Positions 47,328 through 56,412 of a stretch of 64,000 nucleotides of DNA are shown in pieces. Within the stretch, counting starts at the first letter, position 1. Each line of letters starts with the position of its first letter. A program made the position numbers and the translations under genes. The notes under the pieces are model-generated. The model was not told the origin of the DNA. It made no database searches and saw nothing but the letters and a program-made list of their open reading frames with translations. This DNA is from CBDFGN01 sp965247065 (GTDB taxonomy: Bacteria > Bacteroidota > Bacteroidia > Cytophagales > Cyclobacteriaceae): positions 4,774,001-4,838,000 of the forward strand of contig CBDFGN010000006.1 of the NCBI GenBank assembly GCA_965247065.1. Direction: 5' to 3'.

Positions 47328-48857
47328 GTGAAACACACATCCATCATTGTCACAGTTATCGCATTCATTTTAGTCAGCTGCGGCGGTTCCAAGCAACCAA
47401 CTACCCAGCCAAGCACGCCCACCACACCCGCCACAGGCCCTGCAGATCCGGCGCAAACATTTATCAGAGAAGACATCTATTCTTTGGCTTCCGACGACCC
47501 AATTGTGGTGTCCTATAAGAATGGCATCAGCGCTATGCGTGCCCGCAGCGCCACGGATCCCACCAGCTGGTCCTACCAAGCGGCTATTCATGGTACGTAC
47601 GCAACTCCTGCTCGTGTTCTGTGGGATCAATGCCAGCATGGGAGCTTCTATTTCCTGGCCTGGCACAGAATGTACCTTTATTATTTCGAACGAATTGTCA
47701 GAGCTGCCTCCAACGATCCCACTTGGTCGTTGCCTTACTGGAATTATAGTGATGATCCGGATAAAAGAAGGCTTCCCGAGGTCTTTAGGCAACCGACAAG
47801 CGGCAATCCTCTGTATAACCCCGAGCGTAACCCAAGCATCAATCTGGGTAGCCGATTGAATGCTAGTGACGTGTCCTATTCCATTGCTTTCCAAAGGACG
47901 AATTTTGTCAGTTCCCAGGGATCGGGTCTAAGTTTTGGAGGTCAACGGCTTTCTGCCCCTTCGCACTTCAATGGTCCCCACGGAAGATTAGAGAACCAGC
48001 CTCATGATTTGGTACACGTCGGAATTGGAGGTTGGATGGGTGATCCCAACACCGCCGCTCAAGACCCCATTTTTTGGTTGCACCATGCCAACATCGATCG
48101 TCTTTGGGAACAATGGTTAGCCCTGGGTAATGGACGGACCAATCCTACCAACGACCAGGTTTGGATGACGACACTTTTTGAATTCTTCAATGAGAGCGGC
48201 AATCGGGTAACACTGACCGGGGCGGATATTTTGAACACGGTGACTCAATTGGGATACAAATATGATGATCAACCGGAAAGTTCTTCATTAATTGCTATGG
48301 AATCCGCTAACGACGGATCAAACGAGAGTGAAACATTCGAGGCTATGCAACAAGGGGCTAAAAAGATCTATGAGGAGAATGTGAATCAGGAGGTGAGCGA
48401 GCAATTGACGACGCTTTCGATAGGGGCTGTACCCCAACCCACTGATGAGCTGATTCTGGAAAGCGTTGAAGGTACAGAATATGTTTTATACCTGGAGGGT
48501 ATTACCTATGACGAGCCGCCGACGGGGTCTTTTGAGGTTTACATTAACCTTCCGCAGGAGATTACCGAGCCGGAATATGAAAGTATCTACTATGTCGGGA
48601 ATATCGGGTTGTTTGGCTTCATGAATACCGACGAAGGGACTGAGTCCGAGGGAGGAATAGTGTCCTTGGAAATAGGAGAGGCTGTGAAAAACTTACTGGA
48701 AAAGGAACAGATCAGCAGTGACGAGATCAGCGTGACGATCTACCGCAGGCCCCTGGAAGAACCGCCTGTCGATGAGGACGGTCAGGTAGAGGCGATTCTC
48801 GAAGAACCTTTGAAGGGCTCTATCAACATCAAAAGTATCAGAGTAGACAAGCTCTAG
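47328..48857 (+). CDS. Tyrosinase-family lipoprotein
   Basis: 509 aa from GTG 47328. A lipoprotein signal (MKHTSIIVTVIAFILVSCGG, lipobox LVSC) places it on a membrane, followed by a Thr/Pro-rich linker. CuA His in AAIHGTY, QCQHGSFYF (a Cys two before the His, as in catechol oxidases with a Cys-His thioether) and AWHRMYLYYFERI; CuB His in PHDLVHVGIGGWMGD and FWLHHANIDRLWEQWL. The C-terminal ~180 residues (from ~330) form a beta-rich domain like the shielding domain of plant polyphenol oxidases. The likely product oxidises phenols outside the cytoplasm. Confidence 0.9.
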   Translation: MKHTSIIVTVIAFILVSCGGSKQPTTQPSTPTTPATGPADPAQTFIREDIYSLASDDPIVVSYKNGISAMRARSATDPTSWSYQAAIHGTYATPARVLWDQCQHGSFYFLAWHRMYLYYFERIVRAASNDPTWSLPYWNYSDDPDKRRLPEVFRQPTSGNPLYNPERNPSINLGSRLNASDVSYSIAFQRTNFVSSQGSGLSFGGQRLSAPSHFNGPHGRLENQPHDLVHVGIGGWMGDPNTAAQDPIFWLHHANIDRLWEQWLALGNGRTNPTNDQVWMTTLFEFFNESGNRVTLTGADILNTVTQLGYKYDDQPESSSLIAMESANDGSNESETFEAMQQGAKKIYEENVNQEVSEQLTTLSIGAVPQPTDELILESVEGTEYVLYLEGITYDEPPTGSFEVYINLPQEITEPEYESIYYVGNIGLFGFMNTDEGTESEGGIVSLEIGEAVKNLLEKEQISSDEISVTIYRRPLEEPPVDEDGQVEAILEEPLKGSINIKSIRVDKL

Positions 48858-48901
48858 AAAGGATACGAAAGGTAACGAAGCAGTCATGAAAGCATGACTT
48901 G

Positions 48902-49522
48902 TTATGCATTGTTCATCTTGATCAACTCGCTCACACTCCCCCGGTATTTCTGCCACAGGTCCAGGCCACTTTCCCCCACATCCTCTTCATAGTAGCTGCG
49001 GTAGAGGGTGATATCTTGCTCCTGCAGGTCGATATGATGCCATATATCGCACACGTAAAACTGGTTACATCCTACCAGGTGGGTCCCCAGCTCCAGGGCA
49101 ATCCTCTCCCCGACTCTAGGCACGAAGGGCAGTTGCAGGGAAAGGTAGGCCGACAGGTTGAAGAAGGAATACAAGTGCAGGTTCATCTGGTAGGAAGAGA
49201 TTGGGATGGTGGTGTCTTTCAGCCCCCACGGCTCTCCCCATCCGGAGAGGAATACGGTGAGATCACTATAAAGGAGGTGGCAGAGGCGTATAAGTTTGGC
49301 GTAGGACATGTCCAGGTGTTGGGCGATCCGGGAGTGCGCCGGCGGTCGGTCGCCGTCCTCATCGTAATAATCAATTTGCTCAAGATATTGGAGCGATGGG
49401 TAATACGGTTTTTTCGGGTCGGCAAAGCAGTGCATATGGTCCTTGGGGGCAGGTAGATCGCCCCCTCCGCCAGCGGCTGCAAAAAATTGTTTGCGGCACT
49501 GAAATAGCGGCCCTACCCACAC
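48902..49522 (-). pseudogene. Unknown family, paralogue 2, 5' end damaged
   Basis: The same family as the gene at 44896-45442 (YLEQIDYYDEDGDRPPAHSR; SYQMNLHLYSFFNLSAYLSL; LVGCNQFYVCDIWHHIDL; SVSELIKMN). The main frame covers the conserved core. The expected N-terminal segment (LAEGAIYLPP) is in another frame near 49450, so one base is off in the C5 run there, and the true start is lost where the sequence meets the end of the next gene (49513). The two paralogues bracket the regulator-protease-tyrosinase genes in the same orientation. Confidence 0.55.
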
Positions 49523-50259
49523 ACACCGACTGCTGTTCGAAGATAGGTGTCATCAGTAATTTGGTTCAGCATGAAATCCGCAACATCCGCCCGGGAGATA
49601 TTTACCGTCCAAATGAAGTTACCGACATAAGGACCATGACGATACGCATTTCGCTTTTTTCGATTTGTCAAGACGCCGGGTCGCACAATCACCCATTCCA
49701 CATCGCTAGCCGCAATCAACCTTTCCTGGCGCGTTTTATCCCAGAAATAGAAGGGCAGAATCACTGGAATGACGAAGAAGGTGTAGTAAAGACCCATACG
49801 CCCCACACTATTCCCTATGCCGAGAGAGGTCTCACAGACGAGCCGTGGAACGCGGTGAGTCTCCATGGCACGGAGGAGGTTCCGAGTCCCTTCTGACAGA
49901 ATTCGTGTTGGATAAAACCATCGCTTGTGGCCAAGAGCGGAAATCACCGCCTCTTGGCCTCGAACAGCCGCCTCAACGGAGGCGTAGTCAAGCATATTGC
50001 CCTGAAGGATCTTCAGTTGCGGATGTTCAATCTTCAGCTTTGATGGATTTCGAACGAGCGCCGTCACCGTATAGCCTCGCTCCAATGCTTGCATTACGAG
50101 TTGACGACCGGTTCCACCAGTTGCACCTAGGATCAACAGTCGTGGGGGGCGCTTTCGAGATATCCGAGATGAGGTTGTAATCTGAGACGTGAACCCTGCG
50201 TGCACCAAGGCGGCTGAAAGTGCCATCGCATAAAGAATCAAAAGAAGAAGAAGCTTCAT
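49513..50259 (-). CDS. NAD(P)-binding NmrA/SDR-like protein
   Basis: 248 aa. A hydrophobic leader (MKLLLLLILYAMALSAALVH) precedes a Rossmann fold with the nucleotide motif LLILGATGGTGRQLVMQALE, then VTALVRNPSKL and GNMLDYASVEAAVRGQEAVI, typical of 'atypical SDR a5'/NmrA-like proteins. The classical YxxxK pair is not evident, so it may sense NAD(P)(H) or be a reductase of unknown substrate. The leader suggests membrane or periplasmic location, unusual for the fold. Confidence 0.8.
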   Translation of the reverse strand: MKLLLLLILYAMALSAALVHAGFTSQITTSSRISRKRPPRLLILGATGGTGRQLVMQALERGYTVTALVRNPSKLKIEHPQLKILQGNMLDYASVEAAVRGQEAVISALGHKRWFYPTRILSEGTRNLLRAMETHRVPRLVCETSLGIGNSVGRMGLYYTFFVIPVILPFYFWDKTRQERLIAASDVEWVIVRPGVLTNRKKRNAYRHGPYVGNFIWTVNISRADVADFMLNQITDDTYLRTAVGVCG

Positions 50260-50674
50260 ATTAATATTCCTTTGGCTCGCGCTTACATATATTTTGCTGC
50301 CAATAGCGCGATTAAAGTAATATAAGGGGTATTATTCGATTGGACAAAAAGAAATACTAAAGTGGGTGTAAACGCGATGAAATGAGGGTGCTTTGTGTTT
50401 TAAATCCCTCCGCCCTAGTTTTTAATCCGGATTTTCAGGATTTCTCAAAATTTGACTTCAATAGATCGCTTCTAACCAATGATCTCAGGTCTGACCCTAT
50501 AAGAGTACCCCTTAATTTTAACCTCTCGAATCAAGGGGCAATTTGACCTTTCGATTATAAATATCTTTTAGCGTACCCTCCCCATCCCGACTCCCTCTTT
50601 TCCCTTCCCATCAATCATGGCTACAAGATAAGGAACCTGGCCGGACAGCTCCCAAAAGACTTCGGCATAAAGCC

Positions 50675-50696
50675 GCCGTCACGGACGGCCTTTTTT
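50675..50696 (+). terminator. Intrinsic terminator without an obvious upstream gene
   Basis: GCCGTC-ACG-GACGGC followed by CTTTTTT is a textbook Rho-independent terminator on the plus strand. No plus-strand protein gene precedes it, so it may end a small RNA starting near 50560-50600. Confidence 0.7.
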
Positions 50697-50795
50697 ATTC
50701 AGCCTGGTTCTACCTGACCAAGGGGTGCTGGTAATTTAACGGTGGGTTTGGCGGGCATGCACGGTAGACTCTCCAGGGTCTGAGGCCCCTCTATC

Positions 50796-50850
50796 TTTCC
50801 GCTTAAGTCAATTCCCACTCACCTTTTTCTTTTCACCGGCAAAAGCCACC
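50796..50850. repeat. Dispersed repeat, copy 1
   Basis: TTTCCGCTTAAGT followed 15 bp later by CTTTTTCTTTTCACCGGCAA. The same pair recurs at 52611-52666; single halves recur at 51388, 51498, 51538, 52463 and 57106. Confidence 0.6.
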
Positions 50851-50965
50851 TCTAGTTTATTCCGATTCCTTTTGGTCGCAGCTGGCCGTCCCGCTTGCCC
50901 GTCCACTCCGGCCAGAACCCTTGGTGAGGCTGCCATAATTGATGTCTCACTAAAATTTCAAAATC

Positions 50966-51289
50966 ATGAAGCTGTTCACCAAGGAAATCGAAAGCAAGCT
51001 GCAAGCCCAGTATGTTAAAGGCAATGACTTGGAAGCCCAGGATGTTATCGCCAAGATCTTCAATCCCTGTGGGCATGGCACCTGGTACCTGATCAATCAG
51101 GATCCAGAAGATCCGGACTACCTTTGGGCTATCGTGGACCTGATGGAAGTAGAAATTGGTAGCGTCTCAAAGAAAGAGCTTGAGCAAACTCGGACAAGAT
51201 TCGATCTGACTTTAGAAAGAGATCGGTATTTCGAGCTGGTCAATGCTCAGAAACTCTACAGAGGCCTAAAAAGAGGGGAGCACTATTAG
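50966..51289 (+). CDS. DUF2958 family protein
   Basis: 107 aa: MKLFTKEIESKLQAQY, VIAKIFNPCGHGTWYLINQD, LEQTRTRFDLTLERDRYFEL. This matches DUF2958, a small cytoplasmic protein common on plasmids and integrative elements, biochemical function unknown. It stands alone, consistent with mobile-element cargo. Confidence 0.8.
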   Translation: MKLFTKEIESKLQAQYVKGNDLEAQDVIAKIFNPCGHGTWYLINQDPEDPDYLWAIVDLMEVEIGSVSKKELEQTRTRFDLTLERDRYFELVNAQKLYRGLKRGEHY

Positions 51290-51579
51290 CCCCGGCCGCA
51301 GGCACCGGTTTTATCTGGCCAAGGTAGTGTCGTGCTCATAGGGAGCCTTGGTCGGGGCAGTCAACTGGCCAATGGACAATTTTTTCCCGCTTAAGTACCT
51401 CTAGCCCACCGGTCACAGACCGGATTTATTTGGCCAAGGGATTTTGCTACCAATTGGTTGGTCTTACCGGGCATTTGGCGGGCTCAAAATCATTTTCCCG
51501 CTCAAGTAAATCCATTGGAACCCCTCCCCTCATTCTTTCCGCTTTAGTCCCTTCCCTCTTGGGAGATTGGCAATGTTTT
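51290..51579. repeat. Cluster of short dispersed repeats
   Basis: Contains two copies of a CGG(A/T)TTTAT(C/T)TGGCCAAGG motif (51309-51326, 51419-51437), ACCGGTCACAGACCGG at about 51410, and three CCGCT(T/C)(A/T)AGT motifs (51388, 51498, 51538). No gene. Confidence 0.5.
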
Positions 51580-51915
51580 TCAACGTGGTGCGTAGAAGAT
51601 TATCAATGCGCCTATCAATGTCATTAGTGCTCCGATAATTTCATATTTATCTGGACTTTTCTTATCTACGATAAAGCCCCAAATAATTGACGAAACAATA
51701 AAAATTCCCCCATAAGCTGCATACACCCTTCCAAAATGTGCAGGTTGTAGTGTTGGAATTATTCCATATCCAAAAAGAACTAATCCTCCTAGCAATCCAT
51801 AAAGCCATGTTCCTTTTTCTTTCAGCCATCGCCATACTAAATATCCTCCTCCAATTTCAAATAGTGCTGCTGCAAAAAATAATGCCAGTGTGGTGACTAC
51901 TACTGCTGATGCCAT
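51580..51915 (-). CDS. YnfA-family small membrane protein B
   Basis: 111 aa from the ATG at 51915 preceded by GGGGGA; four transmembrane helices and the YnfA/UPF0060 signatures LFEIGGGYLVWRWL and HFGRVYAAYGGIFI. It overlaps the end of the paralogue upstream by 16 bp. UPF0060 proteins belong to the drug/metabolite superfamily; two adjacent paralogues suggest an obligate heterodimer, as in paired SMR transporters. Confidence 0.85.
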   Translation of the reverse strand: MASAVVVTTLALFFAAALFEIGGGYLVWRWLKEKGTWLYGLLGGLVLFGYGIIPTLQPAHFGRVYAAYGGIFIVSSIIWGFIVDKKSPDKYEIIGALMTLIGALIIFYAPR

Positions 51916-52289
51916 ATGGATTCCCCCTTTCTTGGCCAATAGAATATTATGCCAACTCCGATAAGCGCAATTGTGGCGCCAATTATGTCAAATTGATCTG
52001 GTGCAATTCCTTCAAAAATCCAACCCCATAACATTGCCATAGTAATAAATACTCCACCATAAGCAGCATAGATTCTATGAAAATGAGATGGCTGAAAAGT
52101 TGGAACAATTCCATACAAGAACAACACCAAACCTCCAATAACACCAATCAACCAGCTATAACTTTCGCGCAACCACAACCATACTAAATATCCCCCACCT
52201 ATTTCTAAAAGTCCGGCTAAGAAAAAGAAGAAAATAGTTGTTACAATCTTTTTTGTTTTAGGGAGCATTGATATTTCTGATATTTTCAT
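51900..52289 (-). CDS. YnfA-family small membrane protein A
   Basis: 129 aa (a start at codon 8, MLPKTKKIV, is also possible). The same fold and signatures: LLEIGGGYLVWLWLRES, HFHRIYAAYGGVFITMAMLW. First gene of the overlapping pair. Transported substrate unknown. Confidence 0.85.
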   Translation of the reverse strand: MKISEISMLPKTKKIVTTIFFFFLAGLLEIGGGYLVWLWLRESYSWLIGVIGGLVLFLYGIVPTFQPSHFHRIYAAYGGVFITMAMLWGWIFEGIAPDQFDIIGATIALIGVGIIFYWPRKGESIWHQQ

Positions 52290-52678
52290 TTACATAAACA
52301 TTACCCCGATAACCGTGAAAACTCAACTTCTTCATTCGGCTCCGCTTCACTAGGATCAGGTTGCACTTCGGTTTCCCAAATTTTGCTCAGTACGTTCCAA
52401 AACCTCCTTAAATTCCAAACGTTGTAGGTCCATATCCTAGGACCCCAGAATTTTGAGACCCATTTTTTCTTTTAACCGGCAAAAGCAAAATGCCCTTGCC
52501 CTTATTTCAATATAACTCCAAAACAGAACCCGTCAAATCGCGGTCCCGCCGTAAAGGTGTGAGGGTGAGTATTGGTGTGAAGTGTGTGCAATGCTACTGG
52601 AGCGAGATTCTTCCGCTTTAGTTCTGCCACATTGGATCTAGCCTACTTTTTCTTTTCACCGGCAATTCCCTTTTGGCC
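52290..52678. repeat. Intergenic with dispersed-repeat copies
   Basis: Holds CATTTTTTCTTTTAACCGGC (52461-52480), and TTCCGCTTTAGT followed by CTTTTTCTTTTCACCGGCAA (52613-52666). No gene. The 5' leader of the next gene begins within the last copy. Confidence 0.5.
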
Positions 52679-53203
52679 ATGATTGTAATAAATTCAGGAA
52701 GGAATTTTTTAAAAATGAAAGTCGAGCAATATAGAGACCTGGAGCTTCACAAAATCTTTATCTGCAGAGACTACCGGCCGTATTCTAACCGCGATCGGTC
52801 CTGTGATTTTCATCCTGCCAATGAAGAGGCACGCAATGAGAAATGTCCCAAAAAATTCAGTGGGTTGATGTGTTATGCCAGGAAGTGGGCTTTTGAGAAA
52901 GCGTTCAATCAATTCACATGGCCTCAGGATGGCAAGCTTATCACCATAGAAAACTACCGGCGACTGCTTTCAAAGAAGCAGCAAAAAGAATTTCTCCTAA
53001 TGGTCAAAAACTCTGAGAAAGCCTCTGATACCCGGCAGATCTTTCTGGTAGAAGGAAAACTTAAGAAAGACTGGTATAGAAAAACTCTACTTGGGTTAGA
53101 AGAACGGACTTACTCTATTCTCAATAAACTTTCAGCCAAACCCTCAACAAAAAGGGCAATCTTGGGAATGTCTAACGTATCTATGGTGTCTGTTGGTTCG
53201 TGA
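52679..53203 (+). CDS. Hypothetical Cys-containing protein
   Basis: About 174 aa from ATG 52679; ATG 52715 (MKVEQYRDLELHKIF) is an alternative. Central CRDYRP...CDFHPANEEARNEKCPKKFSG...CYARKWAFEKAF suggests a metal-binding or DNA-binding module with several Cys and basic residues. The last 31 codons overlap the convergent peptidase gene, so the natural end may be earlier or lost. No family recognised. Confidence 0.5.
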   Translation: MIVINSGRNFLKMKVEQYRDLELHKIFICRDYRPYSNRDRSCDFHPANEEARNEKCPKKFSGLMCYARKWAFEKAFNQFTWPQDGKLITIENYRRLLSKKQQKEFLLMVKNSEKASDTRQIFLVEGKLKKDWYRKTLLGLEERTYSILNKLSAKPSTKRAILGMSNVSMVSVGS

Positions 53204-53964
53204 TAGTTTGGATTTCGGTAAAAGGCGGTATCGGTGATCATCACTGCACTATATCCAAATTTCCAATAGTTAAGATGATCAGAAAAGTCCACTCCGGGAA
53301 TCAGCCGGGGACCCTTGAACAGCCGGGTTTTGATTCTGGCATTTTTTTGCAGCTGCTCGGTAATTTCCCCAGCGAACTCCCCGCTCCAAAGCTTCTGGAC
53401 CACGGTAATAAAGTTCCCATACCTTCCATACAACCACTGCAGGAAAAAAATGGGATAGTGATGAGAATTCTTTTTTTCCGAATAGTAACTTATCATTTCC
53501 AGGCAAATCATCCCTTTTACCGGATTTTTTTGGTCATGCAGGAACTTGGCATGCACATAACTGCCCATCTGCCTGGTGCCAAAGAACGGGGGCTCCTCCA
53601 GTGCAAAGGCCACCAGATCAACCCGGTAGGGTAATTTCTCATCTCTCAACAGCCGCGAAAGCTCCAATAAGCCCGCTACCCCGCTGGCGTTGTCATCAGC
53701 TCCCGGCTGATCACCAGCCACATCGTAGTGTGCGCCTACTATAATGCGTTCGCCCTCGTCAGGACCCAGGGAACAGATGATGTTCTTATAGGTCGCGCCT
53801 TCCACTTCAAATTCCTGTTCGCATACCACAGATGAAGATTTTTGAAATTCCTCCTTTATGTAATTCGCCACGCTATTCAGTGTCTCCACATGTACAAAGT
53901 TTCTGGGTTTTTCAGTATTTACGATTTTCTCTAAGTCCCTTCTTATTCTCAGTGAATTTGTCAT
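53110..53964 (-). CDS. M28-family zinc peptidase
   Basis: 284 aa from ATG 53964 (a TTG nine codons earlier is possible). Zinc-site motifs of M28: VGAHYDV (His), GADDNASGVAGL (bridging Asp), ALEEPPFFG (Glu pair) and DFSDHLNYWK (final His). Such enzymes are aminopeptidases or glutaminyl cyclase-like; the compact form without extra domains and without a signal peptide points to a cytoplasmic aminopeptidase. A Bacteroidota-type promoter box lies about 120 bp upstream. Confidence 0.85.
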   Translation of the reverse strand: MTNSLRIRRDLEKIVNTEKPRNFVHVETLNSVANYIKEEFQKSSSVVCEQEFEVEGATYKNIICSLGPDEGERIIVGAHYDVAGDQPGADDNASGVAGLLELSRLLRDEKLPYRVDLVAFALEEPPFFGTRQMGSYVHAKFLHDQKNPVKGMICLEMISYYSEKKNSHHYPIFFLQWLYGRYGNFITVVQKLWSGEFAGEITEQLQKNARIKTRLFKGPRLIPGVDFSDHLNYWKFGYSAVMITDTAFYRNPNYHEPTDTIDTLDIPKIALFVEGLAESLLRIE

Positions 53965-54086
53965 TGCATGATCATTCGCGGGGGAGAGCAAAGGAGAAAA
54001 AGCCCTTCCCTAAATCGCTTTTTCAGGTTTGAAAAATTTGGCCTCCCCAACAAGCATTTTTTTCTCCGCCCTGATTCCTGCTAGCG

Positions 54087-54094
54087 CAAAGTTA
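54087..54094 (-). promoter_or_regulatory. -7 promoter box for M28 peptidase gene
   Basis: On the minus strand TAACTTTG matches TAnnTTTG exactly. Confidence 0.5.
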
Positions 54095-54267
54095 CAAAGC
54101 TGGTGGCCAGAACATGAAATGGAATTGCAAGGGTTGTGCCAAAAAGATAATCAATGAGAATAAGCCTAACCGCCAAAGGGAACCCTAGCACATCCACACG
54201 GTTACATATTGACTGGCTTGCGTATATATCCAAGGCAAAAAGTAAGTGGGTTTCGAAGGGGTTGTTA

Positions 54268-54275
54268 TAACTTTG
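54268..54275 (+). promoter_or_regulatory. -7 promoter box for ParB-like gene
   Basis: TAACTTTG matches TAnnTTTG, 35 bp before the ATG at 54311. The promoters here and at 54087 are divergent and about 175 bp apart. Confidence 0.55.
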
Positions 54276-54310
54276 CCAGCTGAATCATCGACAACTAACC
54301 AAAGAACCAT

Positions 54311-55186
54311 ATGACAAACGAGACAGTTAAGGTCACCATCTCCAAGGATTTTGAACGGTTTATCATTCCTCTGAGCAAGGAAGAGTATGGGCAGCTGGAG
54401 TTGAACATTTTAGAGGAAGGGTGCCACGACCCTTTGGTCGTGTGGAGTCAGAACGGCAAGAATATCCTGATGGATGGCCACAACCGCCTGAAGATCTGCG
54501 AGAAGAACAATATCCCATATGAGGTCAGGGCCAAAAGGTTCAAGCATTTTGAGCAGGCCAAAGTTTGGATGTTAAACAATCAGCTCGGGAGAAGGAACCT
54601 TACCGGTGACCAGATGAGCTATTACCGGGGCCTGAAGTATGAAAGCTTGAAGAAGCAAAAAGGGGGAATTCAGAGCGCATTGTCAAAAGGACAAAATGTC
54701 CATTTGACCTCGGAACGGTTAGCTGAAGAGTTTAGGGTAAATGAGCGGACTATCCGGCGGGATGCCAAATTTGCCCAGGGACTGGAGCTGATCGGCCGCA
54801 ATAATCCGGAGCTCAAGATGAGGATCCTTTCCGGCGAGGCCGTGGTGAAAAAGTCCGACGTCCAGGTATTGGCAGATCATGAGGATCAGGAAAATCTGAC
54901 CGTCAAGAACGAGGCCGACTTGTACAATAAGTCCAAAGTGATCAAAGATCGCGCCCTTGAGGAGATGGAAGGCAAGGTCAAGGAGATCGAGCAGGCCAGG
55001 ATTGGGAGTGCCCAGGAAAAGCTGGCCGAGAAGGAGCCGGTATTTCTAGAACGGGAGGATCGTATTAATAGGCTCAAGGGTCAGATCATATCAGCCATCA
55101 ACAGGGCCATCCGGGACCGGGATGTCCAGGCTACTGATGAGCTTAGGAAGCTCATCGATAGACTTGTCGACGAAATTCTGGATTAG
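54311..55186 (+). CDS. ParB/Srx-like nuclease-domain protein
   Basis: 291 aa. The N-terminal ParB/sulfiredoxin-like domain has DPLVVWSQNGKNILMDGHNR (CTP/DNA-binding motif region), followed by a helix-turn-helix-like part (LTSERLAEEFRVNERTIRRD) and a long charged, probably coiled-coil tail (residues ~205-290). It does not lie with a parA or dnaA gene, so it is more likely an accessory or plasmid-type regulator than a chromosome partition protein. Confidence 0.75.
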   Translation: MTNETVKVTISKDFERFIIPLSKEEYGQLELNILEEGCHDPLVVWSQNGKNILMDGHNRLKICEKNNIPYEVRAKRFKHFEQAKVWMLNNQLGRRNLTGDQMSYYRGLKYESLKKQKGGIQSALSKGQNVHLTSERLAEEFRVNERTIRRDAKFAQGLELIGRNNPELKMRILSGEAVVKKSDVQVLADHEDQENLTVKNEADLYNKSKVIKDRALEEMEGKVKEIEQARIGSAQEKLAEKEPVFLEREDRINRLKGQIISAINRAIRDRDVQATDELRKLIDRLVDEILD

Positions 55187-55517
55187 AGTTAGCGGTTTGT
55201 TCTTTTCCAGCCGGGAAGTACCTGTTGCCTTGGTCGTATCTCCACATGGAGTTTATATTGAACTGGTCGGCGGCGTTCATGCTTATAATCCCTCAAACTC
55301 CCATGAACCCAACAAAATTGTTTATTTTCCTGGATCTGCACCGAAAATTTGGCTTAATAGATCGCTTCAAAGCTACGATCTCGAGATAGGCCATATCCGT
55401 GATACCCGGAAATTTAAAAAACCTGGTCCTTATCTTAAGACTAAGGAAACAATTCTGCCCTTCGGGTCAGCACCGCTTTTTAGCCGGTGGTTGTCTCTCA
55501 TGCAGAAGGAAAGATAG
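55187..55517 (+). pseudogene. Open fragment of unknown gene
   Basis: Downstream of the ParB-like stop one frame remains open to 55517 and reads like protein (GVYIELVGGVHAYNPSNSHE; APKIWLNRSLQSYDLEIGHI). It has no plausible start of its own other than codons inside the ParB-like gene. Probably the 3' part of a truncated gene. Confidence 0.35.
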
Positions 55518-55535
55518 GAATATCAAAATCTTATT

Positions 55536-56258
55536 TTAGCCCCTCGGAATTGCAGACTTAGACATTTTGACCATGGCTTCTCTGGCATCCAGCACGGTGG
55601 AAATTTTTGATTCAAAATTAAATCTAATTTTTTGTTGATTCAATAGCACGTCAAATCCATCAGCATCTATACCACACATTGAAATTATATCATCATCACT
55701 TACTTTGATGTTTCTGCAATAGGTACAATACAAAATTAAATCCTTTCGATGATCATCATTCATATGGTTGATGATATGAACCTCTTGTTTGCCGTGAAAT
55801 GGATTCGTCTGAAAGAAATCTTTCGGATTAATCCAATGAATGACTCCAAAACCTCCTATGTAATGAATTGCTCTAGGTTTAATTCTATGGAAACTAAAAT
55901 CGTGGACAGTGTCGTACGTTCTGGATTGTGGGAAGTATCTATAATATCGCTCCTTGAGTTCATCTTCTCCTTTTACCAATTCCGCAGTTCCAACGATAGT
56001 AATACGCCCCATGGCTTGTACGTTTCCTTCATTTTGTGCCAAAATGGTTAGAGAAACTCCTTGATTGGATTTGATGTTTTTTTTGTGTTCTGCTATTTCG
56101 GATATAAGAATTATTGGCCAACCATTATTATCAGAACAAAAAGGAACGACCGAACCAAAAGGAAAGCCTTCCAATTTTACCGAAATTGTAGACAATACAC
56201 CATGGCTAGTTTCATTGATGAGTGTCCTCGCCTCTAAATGAACTTCCATCATCCCCAT
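55536..56258 (-). CDS. HugZ-like heme-utilisation / PNPOx-fold protein
   Basis: 240 aa. The N-terminal split-barrel PNPOx-like domain (EARTLINETSHGVLSTISVK; GRITIVGTAELVKGEDEL) is followed by a DUF2470-type domain (IINHMNDDHRKDLILYC; MCGIDADGFDVLL). This two-part layout is that of HugZ-type proteins that bind or degrade heme, or of related flavin-fold proteins. No signal peptide, so cytoplasmic. Adjacent genes give no iron context. Confidence 0.8.
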   Translation of the reverse strand: MGMMEVHLEARTLINETSHGVLSTISVKLEGFPFGSVVPFCSDNNGWPIILISEIAEHKKNIKSNQGVSLTILAQNEGNVQAMGRITIVGTAELVKGEDELKERYYRYFPQSRTYDTVHDFSFHRIKPRAIHYIGGFGVIHWINPKDFFQTNPFHGKQEVHIINHMNDDHRKDLILYCTYCRNIKVSDDDIISMCGIDADGFDVLLNQQKIRFNFESKISTVLDAREAMVKMSKSAIPRG

Positions 56259-56412
56259 GATTTATTCATTTGAACAGCTGTTGTAATATTTGATCTATCA
56301 TAAAGTTATGATTATTAATATCAAATAACTGAAATGACCTCTTCCCTGAAAATCAAACACTATTCTAAGAATTCTAGATTAGAATCCTGAGTATGAGATG
56401 CAGCCGAATGAA

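Larger units (their letters stand above)
50260..50965. other. Long intergenic region with terminator and dispersed repeats
   Basis: No convincing coding frame. Contains the terminator at 50675 and copies of the TTTCCGCTTAAGT and TTTTTCTTTTCACCGGCAAA motifs described separately. Confidence 0.4.

Noticed and set aside
54311..55186. Replication/partition origin next to the ParB-like gene
   Set aside because: No ParA, DnaA or repeated parS-like palindromes are nearby; the protein is more likely an accessory ParB-fold regulator.
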